A stretch of 64,000 nt of DNA from Deltaproteobacteria bacterium. GTDB lineage: Bacteria; Desulfobacterota; Binatia; Binatales; Binataceae. Below the pieces are notes generated by a model that had not been told where the DNA came from, made no database searches, and saw nothing but the letters and a program-made list of their open reading frames with translations. The translations under genes were made by a program, and so were the position numbers. Positions 34,747 to 42,914 of the stretch are shown one piece after another. The DNA is taken from assembly GCA_021780755.1 (NCBI GenBank), contig JAJXYF010000019.1:1-64000 (forward strand), in the 5' to 3' direction. Numbering within the stretch: the stretch's first letter is position 1; each line of letters starts with the position of its first letter.

Positions 34747-36240
34747 ATGAATATTCCCGCCAGTGGCATCATTCTCATTCCACTTTCGATAGGAATCCTC
34801 GTTTTCGCCCCATCGCGACTGACCGAATGGGCGATGTTCACCACTATCTTTCAAGCTGCGGCAATAGCCAACCTTGGAGGCGGCTTCGCCATCGGTGTCG
34901 CACCATACTTCTTCGTGGCGCTGCTGGTTGCCGTAAGGCTGATTCCACAATGGTGGAGCGGGTGCGTTCGTTTCGACCGTAATGAGCCCACCTTACGGCA
35001 TATGCGCGTGCTCGCGCTGTTTGTCGTTTGGACCGTGTTTTCGGCCTTTGCCTCACCCGTGCTGTTCGCGGGTACGGCAGTTGACAGTCCGCGAAAGGGG
35101 GTCGATCAGAGCTTCTTTTCTCAGATGCCTCTCCATTGGAGCTTCAGCAATGCCGGACAGGCCGCATATATGCTGTTGAACTTCATTATGCTCCTGCAAA
35201 TGGTACGAATGAGCCGTCAAGCAGGCTATCTTGAGCGCCTCCAGAGGACGTTTTCATGGTCGGGAGTCTGCGTAGTTGCGATTGGAGCCTATCAGCTTCT
35301 TTGCCCCCATTTGGGTCTGCGCTTTCCCGCGTGGTTGTTTAACAGCAACACGGCGTGGGCACAGGCCTACGAGCAAACATTCAGCGGCATTTCGAGGTTA
35401 TCGTCTACTTTTGTCGAACCTTCGGATGCGGCGTCCTTTCTTTCCGCGTGGGCATTATTCGAGTTGACCATCGTGATCTCCGGCACCAAAAACAGGGGTT
35501 GGCACTGGCTTTGCGTGGTCGCCGGTACCATAGCTCTTGTGGAGACGGCATCCACCACCGGCTACATTACCGTCGCCTTGATGTGCACGGCGATATGCAT
35601 CACTACGTTGAAGACTGTTCTAACTCGCGGTCGCTTAAATTTACGGGCGGTGCTGGTCGTGGGCATTATGGCGGTAGGAGCGATTGTCGCGCTGGCGGTG
35701 ATGCCGAGCGCGCAATTGGTTTTAAATAGTGTACTGTTTGGAAAAGCCTCGTCGGCATCTGGAGTTCATAGAATGGCCACGCTCGGCCGGGCGGTGGAGG
35801 TCTTTTACAATACCCTGACTTTGGGGGCGGGCCTCGGTTCGAATCGCGCGATGAGTCTCGCGTTTTATGTGCTGAGCAACCTCGGGTTGCCCGGTATTAT
35901 TCTACTGTCTTGTCTTCTGTTTCAACTATCTTTTCAGTACTTGCAACTCAAGCGAGCGTGGCCGTGTTTTGCCAATCGACTATTCGTTCAGGCGGCTGGC
36001 ACCGCATACGTGGCAAACCTTATGGCAATGGTTTTTTCGGGTGCTGAGGTTACTACGCCACGTCTATGGATCCTGTGGGGGATGCTGTTAGCGGGTCTCC
36101 GCCAGGGCTGGTGGCTCGTCGTCGAGACAGCGGGCCGCCAGGTTATCGAGCTTGACGCCGCTAGTGTTATTGAGCCCGGAGATGAACTTCCATTTTCACT
36201 CTCGCATTCGCAAGGGCACCAGGGTCTCGGCCAAGCTTAA
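34747..36240 (+). CDS. O-antigen ligase/Wzy-like polymerase membrane protein
   Basis: A 497-residue hydrophobic protein with 10-12 predicted helices (IILIPLSIGILVFAP, YFFVALLVAVRLIP, VLALFVVWTVFSAFA, and later LVVGIMAVGAIVALAVM). A large periplasmic loop lies around residues 310-380 and contains RMATLGRAVEVFYNTLTLGA and GLGSNRAMS. That loop, with its Arg residues and GxGxGSNR element, is the hallmark of Wzy/WaaL-type proteins. In a locus with Wzx, Wza, Wzc and WbaP it most likely polymerises the repeat unit. Primary sequence alone cannot separate Wzy from a ligase. Confidence 0.8.
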   Translation: MNIPASGIILIPLSIGILVFAPSRLTEWAMFTTIFQAAAIANLGGGFAIGVAPYFFVALLVAVRLIPQWWSGCVRFDRNEPTLRHMRVLALFVVWTVFSAFASPVLFAGTAVDSPRKGVDQSFFSQMPLHWSFSNAGQAAYMLLNFIMLLQMVRMSRQAGYLERLQRTFSWSGVCVVAIGAYQLLCPHLGLRFPAWLFNSNTAWAQAYEQTFSGISRLSSTFVEPSDAASFLSAWALFELTIVISGTKNRGWHWLCVVAGTIALVETASTTGYITVALMCTAICITTLKTVLTRGRLNLRAVLVVGIMAVGAIVALAVMPSAQLVLNSVLFGKASSASGVHRMATLGRAVEVFYNTLTLGAGLGSNRAMSLAFYVLSNLGLPGIILLSCLLFQLSFQYLQLKRAWPCFANRLFVQAAGTAYVANLMAMVFSGAEVTTPRLWILWGMLLAGLRQGWWLVVETAGRQVIELDAASVIEPGDELPFSLSHSQGHQGLGQA

Positions 36241-36418
36241 CCTCAACATTTCCACAGTGATCGATGGCGAGATTACCGGCGACGAATATTTGGCGCGGTG
36301 GTTTGTGCGCGTTTCACGGCAATGAGTATGAAGATCGCAGGCTCGGACAGCGGGCGACGTTGGCTGCGGCTGCTGGTACGCGTGATACATCCGAGATTTT
36401 CAACGGGAGCGGAGATTT

Positions 36419-37636
36419 TTGATCGATAGAGTAAAATTAGGCCCACAACTGCGGCCGCCGAACACCAACATCGTCGCTCAAACCCACCGAAGAAACTCGG
36501 ACGAGATCAAGGTCTTCATTCATCTCGGTCCTGGGTTTGGTGCGGCGAAGTGGTTTAAACGGTATGAACGCGGCCTGATTCCAGGCCTCAACGAGCCGTT
36601 GCCTTATGGTTATTATCGGGCTCGCGGAGACGGGCTCTGGATCGAGTATTCCGAGGACGCCGATGAAGGTCCAATAACCTCATTCTTGCGACGCTCACTC
36701 TGCCAGGTCGCTGGCTTCGACGTAATTCACGCGTGGAGGAACCGCGAAGGACTCCTGAACGCTGATATTGTGTGGGCACACACGGAACGCGAGCACCTCG
36801 CTGCCCTGCTCCTCTTTTCATTGCTCGCACCGGACAAAAGGCCCAGCATAATTGCTCAATGCATATGGCTGTTCGACCAATGGCCGCGCTTTGGCTGGGT
36901 GAGACGCAGCATATATGTATGGCTGCTCAGACGAGCTGACATCGTTACAACACTCTCTCCGGAGAATCTGAACGCCGCACGCAGGCTTCTACCCGGATCG
37001 CGCACTGAACTCGTGATGTTCGGCGTTAAGTCCGACTCATTGAGACCGCCACGTAGATCACCTTGCCGTCGCCCTGTACGAATCGGCGCCTTGGGTAGTG
37101 ATATGCATCGCGACTGGAAAACACTGTTACGGGCCTTTGGAGGAATCCAGGATTTCGAGCTAAGGATCGCGTCCGCCAAGGTTAGCCCACGATCTACCAG
37201 AGGCGCCTCCAATGTCGAAGTGGAGCCGGCCCGGACCGAGGAACAGGTTAAAATGCTCTACGAATGGGCAGATATCATCGTCGTGCCTTTGAACCCTAAC
37301 CTCCATGCTTCAGGTCTTAGCGTCATCCTCGAGGCTACGATTTTCGGACTGCCAGTGATATCGACTGACACTGGCGGCCTTAGGGCTTATTTCTCCAACG
37401 AAGAGGTGCACTACGTTCCGATTGCCGACGCACTCGCGATGCGACGGGCGGGTCGGGAACTGGCTGAAGACGACGAGCGGCGCTTTAGGCTGGCTGATGC
37501 GGCGCAACGCCGCATCGTCGAAGGCGGCCTATCGTCGGAGCGCTACGCACTGCGGCATCGACGGCTGAGCCAGGAACTTCTGGGCCAAACCCGTTTGCAA
37601 GTCCCCCTTTCTTTGGGTCGGCAATCATCGGGTTAA
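36419..37636 (+). CDS. Glycosyltransferase family 4 (GT-B fold)
   Basis: About 405 residues. The N-terminal domain reads VFIHLGPGFGAAKWFKRYER and DVIHAWRNREGLLNADIVWA. ADIVTTLSPENLNAARRLLP is the usual end of that domain. The second half has RIGALGSDMHRDWKTLLRAF and EQVKMLYEWADIIVVPLNPN. LHASGLSVILEATIFGLPVI fills the place of the E-x7-E motif. Start uncertain: the frame opens with TTG at 36419 and no ATG lies nearby. The 178-base gap before it carries a short in-frame tail with no function. Donor unknown. Confidence 0.8.
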   Translation: MIDRVKLGPQLRPPNTNIVAQTHRRNSDEIKVFIHLGPGFGAAKWFKRYERGLIPGLNEPLPYGYYRARGDGLWIEYSEDADEGPITSFLRRSLCQVAGFDVIHAWRNREGLLNADIVWAHTEREHLAALLLFSLLAPDKRPSIIAQCIWLFDQWPRFGWVRRSIYVWLLRRADIVTTLSPENLNAARRLLPGSRTELVMFGVKSDSLRPPRRSPCRRPVRIGALGSDMHRDWKTLLRAFGGIQDFELRIASAKVSPRSTRGASNVEVEPARTEEQVKMLYEWADIIVVPLNPNLHASGLSVILEATIFGLPVISTDTGGLRAYFSNEEVHYVPIADALAMRRAGRELAEDDERRFRLADAAQRRIVEGGLSSERYALRHRRLSQELLGQTRLQVPLSLGRQSSG

Positions 37637-37778
37637 AGCGTGCTGTCGCGGCCCCAGTCGGCGTAAACCTCAGCGTTGCCGCGAGCGTAGCGGCTGTTAT
37701 GAGTAGAAGTTTCGTCGGCTAAGGGGCTGCCTACCGTGAAGCGATGACGGCGCTTCGATCTTCATAGGCCAAAAAATT

Positions 37779-38645
37779 ATGATCAATCCCGGACACTCAC
37801 CCGCTTCGTGTAGCCTCGAACAGTTGATGTCGTCTGGTCTGATTAACAATAGTGGGCCACTTTCGTCTCAATGTTATCTGAGCCAACCTTTCTCGCACGT
37901 GATAATTGATGATTTCCTTAATGGCGAAGTCGCCCTAAACCTCGCTAGAGAAATCAGTGCCATACGCGACAGGGATTATCGAGTGTCATTCAGAAGTCTA
38001 GCCCAGAAAAAATTGCAGTTGGGCGATATTAAAGGAACAGCGCCGCATATTTACCCTGTGCATGAAGCTCTAACGACTCCATCCTTTGTACGTTTCATCG
38101 AGATCGTGTCGGGTTACTCGGGCCTCCATGGCGATCGCCTATTCGCGGGCGCGGGCCTGCAACGTTATCACTGCGGTGGCTTCAGTGAAATTCATCTGGA
38201 CTCCAATCGCCATCCATTCGACACAGGCTTACATCATCGCGTGAACCTGCTCATTTTTATGAATCCGGCATGGCGGGAAGAATGGGGTGGTGAGCTTGTG
38301 CTGTGGTCGAGTCGAAATGGCCGGCCGGTCCGGCCCGCGGTCACCGTACAACCAAAATTCAATCGAGCCGTCCTCTTCACGGTGACAAGGAAGTCTTGGC
38401 ATAGCGTAAACAGGATTCGATGTCCTCGAGGTCATTCTCGGAACTCGATCGCTATCTACTATTTCAATCGCATCGCCGCGGCGGACGACGAAAGGCCCAG
38501 ATCGGTGATATGGCATTCGAGGCACAGTTGGCCCCGCCAAGTCCTGTTTGAATTGTCGAACCGAGTCATTACGCTCGCCAAGCCTCATGCTCGCTATCTA
38601 CGCTGGCTTCGATCGAATAAGTTCGACGGCGTTCACCCATCGTGA
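37779..38645 (+). CDS. 2OG-Fe(II) oxygenase (prolyl-4-hydroxylase-like)
   Basis: 288 residues with a clear P4Hc-like domain. FSHVIIDDFLNGEVALNLAR is the typical entry strand, and LQRYHCGGFSEIHLDSNRHP has the HxD iron motif (H-L-D). HHRVNLLIFMNPAWREEWGG is the diagnostic RxxNxLxYLNxxWxxxxGG block. FTVTRKSWHSVNRI supplies the distal His, and the Arg that binds 2-oxoglutarate is in GHSRNSIAIYYF. The C-terminal 70 residues are basic. The second oxygenase of the locus; the modified group is unknown. ATG start; 142 bases after the previous gene. Confidence 0.85.
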   Translation: MINPGHSPASCSLEQLMSSGLINNSGPLSSQCYLSQPFSHVIIDDFLNGEVALNLAREISAIRDRDYRVSFRSLAQKKLQLGDIKGTAPHIYPVHEALTTPSFVRFIEIVSGYSGLHGDRLFAGAGLQRYHCGGFSEIHLDSNRHPFDTGLHHRVNLLIFMNPAWREEWGGELVLWSSRNGRPVRPAVTVQPKFNRAVLFTVTRKSWHSVNRIRCPRGHSRNSIAIYYFNRIAAADDERPRSVIWHSRHSWPRQVLFELSNRVITLAKPHARYLRWLRSNKFDGVHPS

Positions 38646-38748
38646 CTCACTTCTTTTCAAGCGCGCAGCTTTGGATCTTGCACAGGCGAGAAGCGCCGCA
38701 GCCAGCAACTGACGCCGGCAAGCTCCAAAATCAAAGGAGAGAGAGGCA

Positions 38749-38922
38749 ATGGATGCATGCGTGATGTGCAGACGCAGGGTTGATCCGGTTGAAAACTGGA
38801 TTAAATGCCACCTCTGGGGCGGATTCGGGATCTTCCACTGGCGCTGCTTTGGTGAATATTTACGCGATCATAGTGAAGAGCGGGTCGAGAATGCTATCTG
38901 GCAGGTCAGTCATCCCGTTTGA
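38749..38922 (+). CDS. 57-residue Cys/His-rich small protein (probable zinc binder)
   Basis: A short gene on the plus strand starts with ATG at 38749 behind a strong AAGGAGAGAGAGG ribosome site and ends with TGA at 38920-38922. It encodes MDACVMCRRRVDPVENWIKC and HLWGGFGIFHWRCFGEYLRD, then a charged helix HSEERVENAIWQ. The Cys-x2-Cys (4, 7), Cys-His (20, 21) and His-x2-Cys (30, 33) pattern with HWRCF looks like a compact zinc ribbon or treble clef. No family is recognised. Its role is unknown; an adaptor or nucleic-acid-binding function would fit the fold. It stands alone between the oxygenase and the beta-helix gene. Confidence 0.7.
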   Translation: MDACVMCRRRVDPVENWIKCHLWGGFGIFHWRCFGEYLRDHSEERVENAIWQVSHPV

Positions 38923-39065
38923 GCGCGCCAGGCCAAGCTGGGGCTTTCATGAGTCGAGGAATTTTTTAGATTCACCGCCTCTGTACTGCTCATAGATACC
39001 TGGAGCTTCGGCGCCAAATGTGAGCACTGTTTCTGTGCAGGAAGAACCGGAGCCGGCTCGTATAT

Positions 39066-39088
39066 GGCGCCTTGCGAGGCGCCTTTTA
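39066..39088 (+). terminator. Rho-independent terminator
   Basis: A 7-bp perfect stem GGCGCCT/AGGCGCC with TGCG loop (39066-39083) followed by TTTTAATT. It ends transcription of the small Cys-rich gene and probably the main polysaccharide unit before the beta-helix gene. It also argues against the ATG at 39064 as the start of that gene. Confidence 0.8.
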
Positions 39089-39153
39089 ATTGCTGTTGCG
39101 CTGGGCTGGTCTGCCAATCGCCCAACCTGGGTGCGAGTCTGGCCGGAGTTTAC

Positions 39154-40353
39154 ATGAAAATGTTGGCTAAAAATTGCACCGCGGAAGTCGCCTCTTTCAG
39201 CGGAACAAGCGAAACCGTCTTAGTCGCAATCGCGGTCGCGGCGATGCTTATCGCCCTGCTGAAACCCGTCTGCGCGCAAACTTCAAGCACAGGTCAACAG
39301 TCGCTCGTGGTAACTCGGTTCGGCGCAAAGTGCGACGGCGTCACCGACGATACCAAAGCCTTTCAAGCCGCCCTCGACGCCGCCGGTTCAAAGTGTAGAG
39401 CTGATGGCGCATATGTGATCGCTGGATTCCGCACCGTGCTGGTACCCGACGGCGCGATCTGCAAATTGAACGGGCCGCTGATTGATACCAAAAGCGACTG
39501 CGTCGGCCTCTCGAGTTACGCCGGAGCGACGCTTGATTTCGTCGGACTTCCCAGCGGTAAGACTGCCGTGACATTGAACCCACTCGCCCATGGCGCGTAC
39601 TCGGGCAACGTCACGCGCTTCGAAAACATCCAGATGATTGGCCCAGGGCCAAAAAGCAATACGATCGGTATTAGCAGTGCTACGCCCAACACAACTTACC
39701 GCCAATTCAACATCCACGGCTTCGGGCACGGTTATGAAGTACACAGCGGCTCATGGGAGAATCATTTCGTCAATGCGACGATCTCGGACTGCGGCGTGGA
39801 TCTATACTGCGGCAGCGGCCTCAAGGACGCGGGCGAGCAGATTACCTTCGAGGGCGGAAGTCTCTTCAACAGTGGTCAGGGGATCGAAAACGACAGCTGC
39901 GAATTCAACATCAGCAATTCCTCGTTGGACGAATTCAGCGGCCCAGCGGTAGTCAACGGCGGTGGCTCGACGCGGCTCAATAGCGACCATATCGAGTACG
40001 TCAACAGCACGACCAATGAGCCGTTGGTGGTGTCCGGCAACGCTTGCAACGCATGGGGCAGCATCACCATGGAGGGCGGGCAGATTCAGTTCGATCATAC
40101 TGCGCCAAAGGCCTTGGCCAGGAATGACGGCGGACCCGGGCCCTGCGGCGGCGGCGGGTGGGGCTCGTACATCCGCATCAGCAATGTGTTCCTGGGTAAC
40201 ATTCCAATGAATTCCAACGGCGCGCCAGTAGTGACAGGTTCCAACTCCAGCCAGATCGCCGTCTGCCATGCCACTAAGGGTGACGGCGGAGGCGCGATGG
40301 GCAACGTCCCAAATATTGGCCGCAAGAACCTGCCAAACCAGGAGCAGTGTTGA
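39154..40353 (+). CDS. Secreted pectate-lyase-like beta-helix protein
   Basis: Starting at the ATG at 39154, which has GGAG 5 bases upstream, gives 399 residues; the upstream ATG at 39064 lies inside a terminator. The N-terminal hydrophobic segment (TVLVAIAVAAMLIALLKPVC) ends in an AQT cleavage site. Next is VTRFGAKCDGVTDDTKAFQA, the pectate-lyase-superfamily (PF12708) opening strand, then GAICKLNGPLIDTKS. The rest is a right-handed beta-helix of repeats such as GNVTRFENIQMIGPG, HFVNATISDCGVDLY and ITFEGGSLFNSGQGIENDS. Probable polysaccharide lyase, hydrolase or tailspike-like binder of the exported polymer. Catalytic residues cannot be assigned. Confidence 0.8.
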   Translation: MKMLAKNCTAEVASFSGTSETVLVAIAVAAMLIALLKPVCAQTSSTGQQSLVVTRFGAKCDGVTDDTKAFQAALDAAGSKCRADGAYVIAGFRTVLVPDGAICKLNGPLIDTKSDCVGLSSYAGATLDFVGLPSGKTAVTLNPLAHGAYSGNVTRFENIQMIGPGPKSNTIGISSATPNTTYRQFNIHGFGHGYEVHSGSWENHFVNATISDCGVDLYCGSGLKDAGEQITFEGGSLFNSGQGIENDSCEFNISNSSLDEFSGPAVVNGGGSTRLNSDHIEYVNSTTNEPLVVSGNACNAWGSITMEGGQIQFDHTAPKALARNDGGPGPCGGGGWGSYIRISNVFLGNIPMNSNGAPVVTGSNSSQIAVCHATKGDGGGAMGNVPNIGRKNLPNQEQC

Positions 40354-40647
40354 TCCATGCCGTTCTCGGCGCGTTTCGGTCCGAGAAATCGTGGAGACGT
40401 CAGCGAAAGTTTCATATAGGGCACCTTCGGCTGGCGCACGAGTCCTGATTCGACGGCACCAACCACGCGCCGCGAATGGCGCACTGTCACGGCAATTCGT
40501 TGCGCCGCCCCGAAGGCTGAATGTGAAACGCGGATGAGAATTGAGAGTTGGCGGAATTCGACGAACGAGGCGTCCCCGCGGCGCGATCCGATCGAGCGAT
40601 CGGCCGCGCGCCGCGATGGATTTACGAAGACTGCCTTGGTGTGCGGT

Positions 40648-41220
40648 CTAGTCGTTCGTCTTGGTCCAGACGTGGGCACTCAGGATCGGAGTGTCGGCCG
40701 CGATCCCGGCAGGCGGAGTTCCGGCAACGACTGTCTGCTCGACCGTCGCGAGCCGCTTTCCGTCCGGGCCGTCCAGGTAGCCGACCACGGTGTCGGTACC
40801 ACCACACTGCGAGTTATTCGTAGCAACGGTCTCGCCAGGCGTAACTGCGGGCCCCGGTGTAATGTTGAGCGTCAGTATCGACCTCCCCGTGGCAGAATCG
40901 ATGACGTACGTGCCGGCGAGTTCGCAGGTGAAGGAATCGCCTGAACCGGGCGAGTCGTAGTTGATGGTCTCCTCGCCAGTCGAGATATTTCCGCTGCCGT
41001 CAAACTGAAGATATCCGGCGGCGACAAACGGCACCGCGGAGGTGGGAGGGGTGGACGAAGCGTCCCAGGCAGTGCCTCCCTCGATGTACCGCCCGTTCAT
41101 GTTGTGCACGCTGAAGTTGCCATGACCGGGCCTTGCGAGCGCTATCATCGGACTCAAGAAAAGCATGCCCACGGTCAGAGCGGTGGTAAATACTACTGAA
41201 CTAGTTCGTCGAAACGACAT
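40648..41220 (-). CDS. Secreted protein of unknown function
   Basis: With the start at the ATG at 41220, placed 6 bases after GAGGAG, the product is 190 residues. It begins with a signal peptide SFRRTSSVVFTTALTVGMLF ending at ALA-RPG. The mature part has a Ser/Thr/Gly-rich pattern of short strands: GNFSVHNMNGRYIEGG, GYLQFDGSGNISTGEETIN, FTCELAGTYVIDSATGRSIL. This GYLxFDGxGNISxGEE and GTYxIxxATGR pattern recurs in small secreted beta-sandwich proteins of soil bacteria, but no function is known to me. Two Cys (in FTCEL and NSQCGG) may form a disulfide. Its leader contains a tandem repeat at 41228-41265. Confidence 0.75.
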   Translation of the reverse strand: MSFRRTSSVVFTTALTVGMLFLSPMIALARPGHGNFSVHNMNGRYIEGGTAWDASSTPPTSAVPFVAAGYLQFDGSGNISTGEETINYDSPGSGDSFTCELAGTYVIDSATGRSILTLNITPGPAVTPGETVATNNSQCGGTDTVVGYLDGPDGKRLATVEQTVVAGTPPAGIAADTPILSAHVWTKTND

Positions 41221-41227
41221 AAACATC

Positions 41228-41265
41228 TCCTCTTTCACTCGACTGATCCTCTTTCACTCGACTGA
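41228..41265 (-). repeat. 19-bp tandem duplication containing the ribosome site
   Basis: The 19-base unit TCCTCTTTCACTCGACTGA occurs twice head to tail (41228-41246 and 41247-41265). On the minus strand each copy ends with AAAGAGGA, and the copy nearest the gene is the ribosome binding site of the secreted protein. Confidence 0.9.
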
Positions 41266-41500
41266 GTATATTCTCGATTCGACAAAAAGCGGCGCCGAGA
41301 TCGCGTGCTAAACATCTAATCGGTAATGCTCAGCACATATCGGTTCGTATTTCTCTGGACGAATAGGCAATCGAGACCCTGCGCCTAAGCGTGGTGGACA
41401 AATTGTCGGACAGTGCGTGTTAGCGGAGAGTCGCCCAGCATGAGTGTAATGAGTAAGGGACGGCGAACACCGCACACCAGCGCGGCAGGCATGCGCGGGT

Positions 41501-42514
41501 CTACGGACGGCGCGCGAGATCGAAGGTGTCGGCGATCAGTTCGTAGGAGCGCATCCGCGCGCGATGATCGTGGACGATCGTCACGATCATCAATTCGTCA
41601 ACCGCGAGCTGGCTCGCCATGTCGATCAGTTGCGTACTCGCGCGTTCGGGACCGCCGATCACGTAGCGGGGAAATTCGCCAGTCTCATGCACAGGATCGG
41701 CGGTGCGGGGTCCGAGTTCCGCGAGCGCTTCCTCGGGAGTGGGAATCGGCCGCACGTCGCCCTGCCGTACGCGGCGGCGGAAAAGCCGAGCGCTGGAGGC
41801 TAGCCGTTCGGCCTCTTCGTCGGTCTCGGCGCAGATCACGCCCAGCGCGAGGATGGTATGCGGTTGCGAGCCATTGGACGGAATGAAATGCGACCGATAG
41901 TGCTCGAGCGCGGGACGCGTCGGCAACTGGTCGATGAAATGTGCGAAGGCGTAGGGCAAGCCGAGTTGCGCGGCGGCTGACGCGCTCCACAGGCTCGACC
42001 CCAGCAGCCATACATCGGGTGCCCCTGGCATCAAGGGCGACACCACGATGCGATGGAACGGATGGTCGGGCGGGAACCCGTCGTGCAGGAACGCGAGTAA
42101 TTCGACCAGCAGCTTGGGGAAATCGTCGCCTGGCGGTTGACGGTCGCGGTCGCGGCGCAGCGCATAAGAGTCTAGCGGGGTACCGCCCGGAGCGCGCCCG
42201 ATACCGAGGTCGATGCGGTCGGGATAGAGCGCGTGGAGCACGCGAAAAGTTTCGGCGACCTTGAGCGGGCTGTAATGCGGCAGCAGGACGGCCCCCGAGC
42301 CAACCCGAATCGTCGAGGTCTCGGCCGCGACGCGGTCGATCAGGATTTCCGGCGCGGGACTGGCGAGCGCAGGAATCGCGTGATGCTCGGCGATCCAGTA
42401 GCGGTGATAGCCGAGGCGGTCGGCGAGCCGGGCAAGCTCGATCGTATTGCGCAGGGCGTCGGCCGGCGTGAATCCGGCGGGTACTGGCGATTGGTCGATT
42501 ACTGAGAGCTTCAC
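41501..42514 (-). CDS. Luciferase-like (LLM class) flavin-dependent oxidoreductase
   Basis: 337 residues of the bacterial luciferase/F420-FMN monooxygenase fold. The N-terminus KLSVIDQSPVPAGFTPADAL and LARLADRLGYHRYWIAEHHA is typical of the MsnO8-type subgroup. IRVGSGAVLLPHYSPLKVAE, RIDLGIGRAPGGTPLDSYAL and PDVWLLGSSLWSASAAAQLG follow. The C-terminus reads PRYVIGGPERASTQLIDMAS. It probably oxygenates small organic molecules with FMN and needs a separate reductase, none seen here. GTG start without a clear ribosome site. Single gene. Confidence 0.92.
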   Translation of the reverse strand: MKLSVIDQSPVPAGFTPADALRNTIELARLADRLGYHRYWIAEHHAIPALASPAPEILIDRVAAETSTIRVGSGAVLLPHYSPLKVAETFRVLHALYPDRIDLGIGRAPGGTPLDSYALRRDRDRQPPGDDFPKLLVELLAFLHDGFPPDHPFHRIVVSPLMPGAPDVWLLGSSLWSASAAAQLGLPYAFAHFIDQLPTRPALEHYRSHFIPSNGSQPHTILALGVICAETDEEAERLASSARLFRRRVRQGDVRPIPTPEEALAELGPRTADPVHETGEFPRYVIGGPERASTQLIDMASQLAVDELMIVTIVHDHRARMRSYELIADTFDLARRP

Positions 42515-42781
42515 TGGCGTATTGAATATGCCAACGGGCGCATTTCGCGAAGATTGGCGGGCCGGTCCGGGTTCATCGGTAATCAGAATCGCATGCCGTG
42601 TGCCCTCGTGTCATCAAGGGCCGAATTCACAGCGGATTTGCCCGCTTATTTAATTTCGATCAGGCGTTGAATAAATCGCAAAAGACCCGCGTCCAATAGT
42701 TATGAGCGGAAGTTGATGCCGCACCCCGGTTACTCCTCCTCCCTGTAGTCGGGGACCGCTCGTTGCGAGACGGGCGGCGTA

Positions 42782-42836
42782 AAGGCGGGCGTTGGGGAGA
42801 CTCCCCCCTCCCTCAACGTCCCGCCTTCTTTTTTTC
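42782..42836 (+). terminator. Strong T-tailed terminator with no upstream plus-strand gene (gap 42515-42914)
   Basis: A long GC stem (AAGGCGGG-CGTTG pairing with CAACG-TCCCGCCTT, inner GGGAG/CTCCC) followed by CTTTTTTTCC. On the plus strand no gene lies upstream; the 42515-42780 gap holds no coding frame. It may terminate an unannotated small RNA, or antitermination may set expression of the lipoprotein gene at 42915. Confidence 0.75.
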
Positions 42837-42914
42837 CTGCCCACCCCATTGGCGATTATTTGCACTTGGCTCGGCTTGACAGCACACTAAGGCGCCGTCA
42901 TCGTTCAATGCTAA

